This document shows positions 16,185 through 23,019 of a DNA stretch of 35,957 nt, in pieces. The stretch is from Chloroflexota bacterium. GTDB lineage: Bacteria > Chloroflexota > UBA11872. The stretch is from assembly GCA_028874175.1 (NCBI GenBank), contig JAPPLN010000047.1, positions 1 to 35,957 on the forward strand, read 5' to 3'. Each line of letters opens with the position of its first letter. Within the stretch, counting starts at the first letter, position 1. The notes beneath the pieces were generated by a model. The model saw nothing but the letters and a program-made list of their open reading frames with translations, had not been told where the DNA came from and did no database searches. The translations under genes were made by a program, and so were the position numbers.

Positions 16185-16284
16185 GGACTCGTCTCATGCG
16201 GCGTGCCTTACATCTGTGCTCAATTGACGCGTCCGTGACCACCGAAGTCAAGACCGCAGTCGAGGTGACGGATCGGTCGAAGTT

Positions 16285-17781
16285 CTAACCGTCCAGGTAC
16301 CTCTCCACCGCCCCCGCAAACTCCATTGCTTCGTCGTCATACGTCTCAAACGGATCCGGCATCTCGAAGATCCGCCCCCGCACCCCAATCCCGTCCCAGT
16401 CCACCAGGTACGGCACGAATGACCAGCCCCCAAACTCGTCCAGTTCCCGCCAGTGCTCGATGTACTGGTACACCAGGTACAGCTGGTTCTCCCAGCTCGC
16501 CAGGGCGCCCAGGTTGTGCTGGATGTCCTTCCAGTCGATGTGCGAGTCCGCGCGCGCCTCCGAAAGCGCCCGCACGATTCGCCCCCGTGCCCCGGCCCGA
16601 GTCCCCTCCGGAATGGCTAGCGGATTCACCGGCCCCGAAACCAGCCGGTTCATCAGCCCGCGCCGCTGCAACTCGCTGAATAGGCTAACTGTGGGATCAA
16701 CGTGGTGGTACGCCAGGTCCAGCTTCACCAGGTCCGGGTCCGCCCAGCCTTCCGGCGAATCGTCCGCGTAGTCCCGCAATTCCGACAGCTTCGTCACCCA
16801 GTCCACCCTGCCAATCAGGCATTCCGGGTCCGTCGCCAGCCCGTCCAGGCACTCATTCCACGCCGCCAGCGTCCAGTCGGTGTCCGCGTCGCGACCACCA
16901 AAGGCCGAAGCTGCGGCCTCCAGGTAAGTCCGCTGCACGTCGATCGCCGATATCGTCCGCCCGTCCACCAACTCCACCGGCCACGGCCCGCCCGGATTAC
17001 GCGATATCGACTTGATCGACCGCACCGCCTCGTCCAGGTACAGCTCCGGATTCCAGCCTGCCGCCAGCAACTGCGCCACCAGCGCCGTGCTCCCCACCTT
17101 CAGCGCCGTCGCGTACTGCGACTGGTTCGCGTCCCCCACCACCACGTGCAGCCGCCGCAGGCCGGTCCGTTCGCTCAGCGGTTCATCCCGCAGGTTGATG
17201 ATCGGCCGCCCCCCAAACCGCACCCGGTGGCTCACGTCCACCGACACGAACGCCGCCCGCTGCGACATGTGAAACGGCAGCCGCCCGCCCGCTTCCTCTG
17301 GATTCAGCGTCATGCCCGCCCCGGCGTATAGCTGCCGCGTCGTCAGAAAGGGCAACAAGCCCAGCACCAGCTCGCGACTCCGCGGACTCGTCACGATCGA
17401 GTAGTTCTCGTGATACCCGAACGTGTTGCCCAGGTGGTCCGTGTTGTTCTTGATGAAGAACAGCTTTCGGTTCATCTCCTGCCGTTCCACCGTGTCCAGC
17501 AGCACCGCCGAAGCCGCGTTTTCCTGCTCCACGATGTCTCGTAGCGTCCGGCACTCCGCGGAGGCGTACTCGATGTGCCCCGAATCCAGGTACAGCCGTG
17601 CCCCGTTGAACAGGTGCCCGCCGTTCCCCGGCTCCTCGTCCCACTCCCGCGGCGCCGGATCGATCAGCCCGAATCGGCGGTCCTGGAACAGGATCGACTT
17701 CACCAGCCGCGCCGCCTGCCCCGGCGGCAATGCCCCGGCCGAGGCGAACTCGATCTCCGTCCCAAAGACGATGTCGTCCAT
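16285..17781 (-). CDS. pafA: Pup ligase PafA (divergent)
   Basis: A 498-aa protein of the Dop/PafA family, which shares the glutamine synthetase fold. FGTEIEF (6-12) matches the N-terminal GxExEF motif whose glutamates bind Mg-ATP. NGARLYLD (59-66) ends in D66, the conserved catalytic Asp. KNNTD (111-115), GYHENY, INLRDEP and RLHVVVGDANQS are further family blocks. PafA phosphorylates the C-terminal Glu of Pup and ligates it to substrate lysines. It lacks the Dop-specific loop found in the neighbour, so ligase is the better call. It is longer than the roughly 450-aa mycobacterial protein, with an extended C-terminus, and has HIEY where HPEY is usual. It starts 9 nt after the pup stop. Confidence 0.85.
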   Translation of the reverse strand: MDDIVFGTEIEFASAGALPPGQAARLVKSILFQDRRFGLIDPAPREWDEEPGNGGHLFNGARLYLDSGHIEYASAECRTLRDIVEQENAASAVLLDTVERQEMNRKLFFIKNNTDHLGNTFGYHENYSIVTSPRSRELVLGLLPFLTTRQLYAGAGMTLNPEEAGGRLPFHMSQRAAFVSVDVSHRVRFGGRPIINLRDEPLSERTGLRRLHVVVGDANQSQYATALKVGSTALVAQLLAAGWNPELYLDEAVRSIKSISRNPGGPWPVELVDGRTISAIDVQRTYLEAAASAFGGRDADTDWTLAAWNECLDGLATDPECLIGRVDWVTKLSELRDYADDSPEGWADPDLVKLDLAYHHVDPTVSLFSELQRRGLMNRLVSGPVNPLAIPEGTRAGARGRIVRALSEARADSHIDWKDIQHNLGALASWENQLYLVYQYIEHWRELDEFGGWSFVPYLVDWDGIGVRGRIFEMPDPFETYDDEAMEFAGAVERYLDG

Positions 17782-17790
17782 GCGTTGCCG

Positions 17791-17967
17791 CTATTGGCCG
17801 CCCGGTTGCGGTGTCGGGTCTGGAATCTCCCGGATGATCCGCCGCCTGCGCTCCCGCAGGTCTTCTTCTTTCTCCGGCGCCGCCGGCTCCGTCGGCGCTT
17901 CCGCCGGTTTGGTCGGCGCCTCGGTCTCGCCTCGCCACGCCGGACCCATCTGAATCAACTGCCTCAT
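17791..17967 (-). CDS. pup: Prokaryotic ubiquitin-like modifier Pup (UBact-like), ends in GGQ
   Basis: A 58-aa protein from the ATG at 17967. It has no hydrophobic core. The middle is rich in Pro, Glu, Ala and Lys, followed by one charged helix (EEDLRERRRRIIREI) and a proline-rich tail ending PQPGGQ. The C-terminal Gly-Gly-Gln is the Pup signature: Dop deamidates Gln to Glu and PafA then joins that Glu to lysines. It lies exactly between dop and pafA, which settles its role better than similarity could. Compared with mycobacterial Pup it is shorter and has Pro in place of the usual helix running up to the GG. A GTG at 17976 is also in frame but lies inside the Shine-Dalgarno. Confidence 0.85.
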   Translation of the reverse strand: MRQLIQMGPAWRGETEAPTKPAEAPTEPAAPEKEEDLRERRRRIIREIPDPTPQPGGQ

Positions 17968-17972
17968 GTCAA

Positions 17973-17981
17973 TCACCTCCC
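17973..17981 (-). promoter_or_regulatory. Ribosome binding site of pup, overlapping the dop stop codon
   Basis: GGGAGGTGA, an almost full match to the anti-Shine-Dalgarno complement, ends 5 nt before the ATG at 17967. Its last three bases are the TGA stop of dop. Ribosomes finishing dop would therefore stop on the pup initiation site. This also argues against the GTG at 17976 as the pup start, because that codon is inside this site. Confidence 0.8.
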
Positions 17982-19475
17982 GTCCGCGTCCAGCGCGGTC
18001 AGCAATTCCTCCAGCGTCTTCGCTTCCGAAACCAGCCGCCCCAGCCGATCGACTTCTGGTCCTACGACGTCATCAAATCGCAGCGTCACGTCATATCCGT
18101 TTCGACGAAACACCACCCGGTCCCACTCCACCGCGCTGATGTCCTCGCCAAACCTGCGCAGCACGTCCCCGCGAACCGCCGCCCGCGTACCCGTCGGCGG
18201 CTCCGTCAGCGCCCGCTCGATGTCAGCATCGCCCACGATCCGCCGCATTCGCCCTTCCTCCACCAGCATGTCGTACACGCACCAGTCGGGATCCAATACG
18301 TGGTACCCCAGGTCGACCCGCCGCGCATCCTCGTCCTTCCACTCCGGCCCAAAGTCCTCGCGCATCTCCGCGATCAGGCACTCCTTTGCCACCCAATCCA
18401 CCCGATCCCCCGCCCGCGACCGGTCCTGCCGCAGGTCCTCCAGCACCGCCGCCCACTCATCCAGCACCCACGTCGTCTCCGCGTCCCGGCCGTGGTACCG
18501 CTGGGCCGCATCGCAATACCAGCGCTGCACGTCCAGCCCCGAAACCGCCGGCCCTCGCTCCAGGTCCACGACCCCGCCGAAATCCAGGTCGTGCGACACC
18601 TGCCGTACCGCCCGCACCGGATCCGTCAGCCGCTCCGAAGGGCGCCACCCCTCCATCGCCAGGTCCAGCGTCAGGGCCATGGTGCCCACCTTCATCGCCG
18701 TCGCCCATTCGCTTCGGTTCGCGTCCCCCGCGATCACGTGCAGCCGCCGGTACTTCCCGGCGTCCGCGTGCGGCTCGTCCCGCGTGTTGAAGATCGGGCG
18801 CCGCGCCGTCGTATTGATTCCCGTCACTTCCTCGAAGAAATCCGCCCGCTGCGACATCTGCAGTTGCAGCGCGTCACCTCCCTCGATTCCAACCCGCCCC
18901 GCCCCCGCAAACACCTGCCGTGTCGCCAGGAACGGCACCGTCACCCGGATCAGGTCGTCCGTCGGAATCCTCCGAGACGTCAGGTAATTCTCGTGGCATC
19001 CATAGCTGCGTCCGTGGTAATCCGTGTTGTTCTTCAACAGTCGAATCTGCCCGTAACCCAGCCTCGCGTTCCGCGCCGTCTCCGCCGCGAACATCACCCG
19101 CTCGCCCGCCTTGTCCTGCGCCACCAGGTCCTTCAGCGTCAGGCAGACATCCGTGCAGTACTCCGGGTGATTGTGGTCGTTGTACAGCCGCGCCCCGTTC
19201 TGCAGCACCGTGTTCGACAACAACTCGTCGCGTGACATCCGGCTGCTGCGGTCCGTCGAACCCGTCAGATCGCGCGGGTCCCGTTCCAGCCGGTCCGCCC
19301 GTCCGCCCCGCAAGTCGCGGTACGGGTCCTCGCCCACGTAATCCCAGCCGCGAAACGCGCCCTCAACCGGCGCCGCCTGGATCAGTCGGGCAGCTTCGTA
19401 GGCAAAGTCAGGTTCGCCCGCAAAGCCCTCGCAGTTGAGCCCGTATTCGGTCTCGATGCCTGCGGGACGGTTCAT
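17973..19475 (-). CDS. dop: Pup deamidase/depupylase Dop
   Basis: A 500-aa member of the Dop/PafA family. GIETEYG (6-12) supplies Mg-ATP-binding glutamates. NGARLYNDHNHPEY (93-106) contains D100, equivalent to the catalytic Asp of Dop. WDYVGEDPYRDLRG (44-57), followed by an inserted stretch to about residue 90, corresponds to the Dop-specific loop region (WDY-x-ExPxRDxRG in mycobacterial Dop). KNNTD, GCHENYL, NTRDEPHADA and RLHVIAGDANRSE are the other family blocks. Dop converts the C-terminal Gln of Pup to Glu and can also strip Pup from substrates. Its stop lies inside the pup ribosome binding site. The gene starts 46 bp after the ornithine cyclodeaminase-like gene. Confidence 0.92.
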   Translation of the reverse strand: MNRPAGIETEYGLNCEGFAGEPDFAYEAARLIQAAPVEGAFRGWDYVGEDPYRDLRGGRADRLERDPRDLTGSTDRSSRMSRDELLSNTVLQNGARLYNDHNHPEYCTDVCLTLKDLVAQDKAGERVMFAAETARNARLGYGQIRLLKNNTDYHGRSYGCHENYLTSRRIPTDDLIRVTVPFLATRQVFAGAGRVGIEGGDALQLQMSQRADFFEEVTGINTTARRPIFNTRDEPHADAGKYRRLHVIAGDANRSEWATAMKVGTMALTLDLAMEGWRPSERLTDPVRAVRQVSHDLDFGGVVDLERGPAVSGLDVQRWYCDAAQRYHGRDAETTWVLDEWAAVLEDLRQDRSRAGDRVDWVAKECLIAEMREDFGPEWKDEDARRVDLGYHVLDPDWCVYDMLVEEGRMRRIVGDADIERALTEPPTGTRAAVRGDVLRRFGEDISAVEWDRVVFRRNGYDVTLRFDDVVGPEVDRLGRLVSEAKTLEELLTALDADGR

Positions 19476-19521
19476 GCGCCGCTCGTACCGGGGAGTGACT
19501 CAATACTAGCGCCGGCGGCCG

Positions 19522-20472
19522 CTACGGAACCTGTGTGCCCCGCCCCGCCGCCTCCGCCCGTTCCACAACCGCCTGCGCCATCGCGATATCCCACAGCGCG
19601 ATCCCCTGCGAGGCAAACAGCGTGATCTCGTCGTCAGCCGTCCGACCCGCCACCTTCCCGGCCACCACCTGGCCAAGCTCGATCACCTGTCCCCACTGCA
19701 AAACGCCGGCCCGCTCCGCCGCCATCAAATCCCCGCCTTCCACGTGCGCCCCGTCCAGGTCGTCCACGAACACCCGGTCCGCCTGCGCCACCGCGGCCGC
19801 GTCCACTTCGCCGTGCACCGGGTTGTTGCTCCCCATCGCCACCACGTGCATTCCAGCCTCCAAGTCAACCGCTGTCAGCACTGGACTCGAAGCCGACGTC
19901 GCCGTCACCACGATATCCGCCCCCCGCACCGCCTCTGCCGCCGACGTACAGGCAATCAGTTCCGCATCAACCCGCTCGCCCATTGTCTTGACATAATTCT
20001 TGACGTTCGCCGGATTCCGCGAATACACACGGGCCTCCGCGAGATCATGCACCCCGCTCAGCGCCTCCAACTGCGTCCGAGCCTGCCGCCCGCTCCCAAT
20101 CAGCCCAACCACCCGGCTGTCCGATCGCGCCAGGTACTTGCTCGAAATCCCGCTCGCTGCCCCTGTTCGCAATTCACCCAGCCGCCCGGCCTCGATCACG
20201 GCCCGCAACAAACCCGTCGCCACGTCAAACAGCACCACCACAAACCGCGCGCCGCCGCCAAACGACCCATAGATCTTCGCGCCCGCCGCGCCCAACTCCT
20301 GGTCGGCGCCGCCCATAACATTCAGCGACCCGGCCGGAACCGTCGCCCGCCGTCGCCCAACATTCCCCGCCACACCCCGGCCCTGCCGGTCGAACGCCCC
20401 CTCAACCGCCGCCAGCGCCAGCTCCATATCCCCCAGCGCATTCACATCTGCTTCAGTCAAATAAAGGGGCAT
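19522..20472 (-). CDS. Ornithine cyclodeaminase / mu-crystallin family protein
   Basis: A 316-aa NAD(P)-binding protein. GLIGSGRQARTQLEA is the Rossmann motif of this family, GAKIYGSF carries the conserved active-site Lys, and RLGELRTGAASG carries the substrate-binding Arg. Members include ornithine cyclodeaminase, L-alanine dehydrogenase, ketimine reductase and Delta1-pyrroline-2-carboxylate reductase; the family alone does not tell which applies. GTG (20475) and ATG (20472) are adjacent. The ATG is preferred because GGAG lies 5 nt before it. It lies between the Rid gene and dop, all in one direction. A Rid protein and an imine-handling enzyme side by side suggests amino-acid or imine metabolism. 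Confidence 0.88.
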   Translation of the reverse strand: MPLYLTEADVNALGDMELALAAVEGAFDRQGRGVAGNVGRRRATVPAGSLNVMGGADQELGAAGAKIYGSFGGGARFVVVLFDVATGLLRAVIEAGRLGELRTGAASGISSKYLARSDSRVVGLIGSGRQARTQLEALSGVHDLAEARVYSRNPANVKNYVKTMGERVDAELIACTSAAEAVRGADIVVTATSASSPVLTAVDLEAGMHVVAMGSNNPVHGEVDAAAVAQADRVFVDDLDGAHVEGGDLMAAERAGVLQWGQVIELGQVVAGKVAGRTADDEITLFASQGIALWDIAMAQAVVERAEAAGRGTQVP

Positions 20473-20537
20473 CACATCTCCAAACGTCCGCTGGGCCGCA
20501 ACCTTGGCTTGATTCTAGGCACCTCAGCCCGCCAGCG

Positions 20538-20552
20538 TTCCCGCGCCGGGAA
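20538..20552. repeat. Inverted repeat upstream of the cyclodeaminase-like gene
   Basis: TTCCCG-CGC-CGGGAA is a perfect 6-bp-arm palindrome about 65 bp before the gene start, in the 236-bp gap 20473-20708. It may be an operator or a small hairpin. Nothing else in this gap could be named; a TAGAAT on the minus strand at about 20514-20519 lacks a good -35. Confidence 0.35.
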
Positions 20553-20708
20553 ACCTTTGCTTGGCTCCGGTCCGGGGCGCCCGACCGCCGCGGTGTGTGG
20601 CTCAGTTAGCTTCCGCGCCCGGGATCTCGTCCCCCGCTTACCAATCCCCGAAACCGAAGCGACCATGAGCGCGCTGTAGTCGTCAGTTCACCAAGTCGCT
20701 CTCGGACA

Positions 20709-21116
20709 TCAGAGTCGCTCACGCCCGTCGTCTACGTACGCATCTGCCTCGATTTCCAGCACCGACTCGCCGCCAACCAGGCTCGTGCAGCCAATGAAGG
20801 CGGAAGCCGGCATGGCATTGCCGAACGACTCGAGGTGGGCCCGCCCCACCGCGTCGGCGTCGCGCTCGATGTCGGTCAGGTACACCCGCGTCCGAACCAC
20901 GTCATCCAACGTCGCGCCGGCCTCCGCTAATCCCTTCTCGATAATCCCGATTGCGTGCTTGGCCTGCGCGTAGGCGTCCCCTGGCGAGTCCGGATGCTCG
21001 GGCGGCAGCGGGCCGGTGGTCCCGGCCACCCAGATATGCGGACCGACTCGTACCGCCCGCGAATATCCGATCACGGCCTCGGTTGGCTTGCCTGACGAAA
21101 TGCGCTGACGCTCCAT
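20709..21116 (-). CDS. Rid superfamily (YjgF/YER057c/UK114) protein lacking the RidA catalytic Arg
   Basis: A 135-aa single-domain protein. IGYSRAVRVGPHIWVAGTTG (16-35) and DDVVRTRVYLTDI (71-83) are clear Rid blocks, and EIEADAYV (121-128) is the C-terminal signature. RidA hydrolyses reactive enamines and imines from PLP enzymes, using an Arg in the PAR segment. Here that segment reads PASAF (103-107), so the Arg is missing. This places the protein among the Rid groups without demonstrated imine deaminase activity. The ATG at 21116 is chosen because AGGAG lies 7 nt upstream; an open frame to 21149 would add 11 residues. It follows the 475-aa propeller gene by 80 bp. Confidence 0.88.
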   Translation of the reverse strand: MERQRISSGKPTEAVIGYSRAVRVGPHIWVAGTTGPLPPEHPDSPGDAYAQAKHAIGIIEKGLAEAGATLDDVVRTRVYLTDIERDADAVGRAHLESFGNAMPASAFIGCTSLVGGESVLEIEADAYVDDGRERL

Positions 21117-21196
21117 GAACGTGCTCCTGAGGGTTCCAGGTGCGTGCATCGTCGCGGCAACGGCCGCGCGGGCGCAATTCGCTACGGGCGAACGCG

Positions 21197-22624
21197 CTAG
21201 GTCAGGCTGTAGGCATGCAGCCGCGCGGCGCCGTGAATGTGGAATCGCAGGCGAACCTGCCGCCGCTCGCAGGCGCCCAGTTCCGCGCCCTGCCAGCGAG
21301 CCGCCGCCCGCACGTTATCGACCGCCAGCGGCACGCACTCCTCGCGGCTGAATCCCGGAATCACCTCGCCGGTTTCCGCGTCCAGGACGTCCACGTCTAC
21401 CCAGCTCCGCCGCGCGATCACCTCGGCAACGTTCGCGTTCAACCGCGTGTCCGGCCCGATCTCCAGCGGCGTAGTCTCCAGCGACCCCGAGATCTCCCGG
21501 TCCACCGTCTGCATGCACGTGAACCCATCCAACCGCAGCGTCGCCAGGCCTAGCTGCGTCAGGCGAACCGACCCGCTCTTCCCGCCCCCGAACTCTTTGG
21601 GATAGTTCCCCGGCGGCCAGAGGCTCCAGTCCTCGCCCTGCCCGCTGTAGTAGATGTAGATGGTGTCGTCCTTGACGATGATGCGGTCGCCAATCACAAG
21701 GAATCCGGCGTCCCACGCGCCTCGCTCGCCCCGCGGGATCACCTTGTCGGTCAGGCAGATGCGCGAGAAATGCTCGCCGTCCTTGCTCACGGCCAGCCGC
21801 AAGTCCGCCGCGTACTGTCCGAACACCCCGAGCCCGTTAGGCACGTACCAGCCGAACTCGTAGACCGAAATCCAGCCCTTGCCGTACCGGTCCAACGTCA
21901 GGAAGTGGTTCTCCTGCTCCAGCCCGTCCTTGGGATCGAGGAACGGGTTGTCGGGACTGACCGTGAACTTCTCGACGCTTGGCCCGTAGGCGATGAACTT
22001 GCCGCGGACTGTTGCCGGCCCCGGCTTGGCCGCCGGCACGCGTTCCTGCCAGATCAGGATGTACCGGCGATCCGGGTCCGTGGCCTGCTCGTCCAGCGCC
22101 AGGACCACGATGTCCGGCCCGTGCGACAACGCCGGCAAGTCGACGACCGGGCCCACGGTCCAGTGGATTCCGTCGGGGGAGTACGCGGCGCGGGCCGGCC
22201 CACTCCCTACGAGATCTTTCGTGACCATCTTGAACCGGCGGGCCGGGTCGGGCTCCGTCGGATCGCGAATCACCGCCCCCAGCATGTCCAGGCAGATGTT
22301 GTTGTCCTTGGACCCGTTGAACTCGAAAAGCCCCAGCTTCGGCTTGATCCAGTGGACGCCGTCCTCGCTATAGGCGTAGCCCATGCGCCGCCAGCGCAGG
22401 CGCTCCTGGTCGGCGCCTGTGTACCAGCACTTGAACAGGCCGTCGTCCGGGTCGTACAACACCGTCCGCACCGACCACACACTGGCTCGCACCGCGTCCC
22501 ACTCGTCCAACCGCCCCACCGGCAACACCGGATTCGCCGGATGCTTCGTCGCCTCGCACACCCGCTGCTCCACGTTATGCGTGGCCGCAACTTCGTCCAG
22601 GTCAAGAAACAGGTGCTTGTCCAT
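21197..22624 (-). CDS. Beta-propeller glycosidase-like protein with C-terminal beta domain (paralog 1)
   Basis: A 475-aa protein. Its N-terminal part resembles the five-bladed propeller of GH32/43/130 enzymes: HPANPVLPVG (28-37), LFKCWYTGA (63-71), YAYSEDGVHWIKPKLGL, AAYSPDGIHWT and LRLAVSKDGEHFSRI show repeated strands ending in DG.HW. The last 120 residues appear to be a separate beta domain ending RLRFHIHGAARLHAYSLT. It is clearly paralogous to the protein at 34379-35830 and shares the C-terminal pattern with two others in this window. No signal peptide was seen. Function is unknown; sugar or glycoside handling is an inference from the fold. The ATG at 22624 has AGGAGGT 8 nt upstream. It follows the lipoprotein gene by 36 bp, so the two are probably co-transcribed. 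Confidence 0.78.
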   Translation of the reverse strand: MDKHLFLDLDEVAATHNVEQRVCEATKHPANPVLPVGRLDEWDAVRASVWSVRTVLYDPDDGLFKCWYTGADQERLRWRRMGYAYSEDGVHWIKPKLGLFEFNGSKDNNICLDMLGAVIRDPTEPDPARRFKMVTKDLVGSGPARAAYSPDGIHWTVGPVVDLPALSHGPDIVVLALDEQATDPDRRYILIWQERVPAAKPGPATVRGKFIAYGPSVEKFTVSPDNPFLDPKDGLEQENHFLTLDRYGKGWISVYEFGWYVPNGLGVFGQYAADLRLAVSKDGEHFSRICLTDKVIPRGERGAWDAGFLVIGDRIIVKDDTIYIYYSGQGEDWSLWPPGNYPKEFGGGKSGSVRLTQLGLATLRLDGFTCMQTVDREISGSLETTPLEIGPDTRLNANVAEVIARRSWVDVDVLDAETGEVIPGFSREECVPLAVDNVRAAARWQGAELGACERRQVRLRFHIHGAARLHAYSLT

Positions 22625-22660
22625 CCGACCCGACCTCCTAGAGGCGATCACGCCGTGCAC

Positions 22661-22870
22661 CTACGGAGTAGGCGTGGGCGTGGCCTGGTATCCGGCGCAG
22701 CTCACGGAACTCACCCCACCACACCGCTCCGGCGCAATGACGGAGTAATAGTCCTGGCGCACCAGCTTCTCGTCCCCGCCGCAGGCCGCGACGGTCAGGC
22801 CAATCAGCACCGCAGCAATCGCCAGTCCTACGTGCTGGCGGCTCCAGCCAGTCGACCGACTAGCAGTCAT
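22661..22870 (-). CDS. Small lipoprotein
   Basis: A 69-aa protein with a basic N-terminus, a hydrophobic segment (VGLAIAAVLIGLTVAA, about 14-29) and a lipobox ending in AAC at Cys30, so it should be lipid-anchored after signal peptidase II cleavage. The mature part is only about 40 residues, with two further Cys (ERCGGVSSVSC) and a Thr-Pro repeat tail (TPTPTP). I recognise no family. The hydrophobic and lipobox pattern is unlikely to arise by chance in an out-of-frame shadow. The ATG at 22870 is 32 bp from the alternative start of the divergent Mo enzyme and 149 bp from its preferred start. It is probably the first gene of the minus-strand run. Confidence 0.7.
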   Translation of the reverse strand: MTASRSTGWSRQHVGLAIAAVLIGLTVAACGGDEKLVRQDYYSVIAPERCGGVSSVSCAGYQATPTPTP

Positions 22871-23019
22871 ACATCATTCGTTCCGCGGCGTGCGCTGCTT
22901 GGGTGAACCTAGCACGGGCCACGTCGAGATTCGGCTCCGGGAACGTCGGACCCGACGCCGGCAAGCCCCGCTCTCGCATGCGAAGATCGTCAGCGAACCA
23001 GCGCCCGGACGAATTCCCA

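Noticed and set aside
17968-17976. GTG start for pup at 17976
   Set aside because: This GTG is part of the Shine-Dalgarno GGGAGGTGA; the ATG at 17967 has ideal spacing.
17575-18987. Long plus-strand open frame (470 codons) across dop, pup and pafA
   Set aside because: Its product is a low-complexity Arg/Ser/Pro-rich sequence antisense to clearly conserved genes; such shadows are expected at this G+C.
22922-22935. 14-nt sequence CGTCGAGATTCGGC also found at 27395-27408
   Set aside because: A match of this length is expected by chance about once or more in a window of this size and composition, and the flanks do not align.
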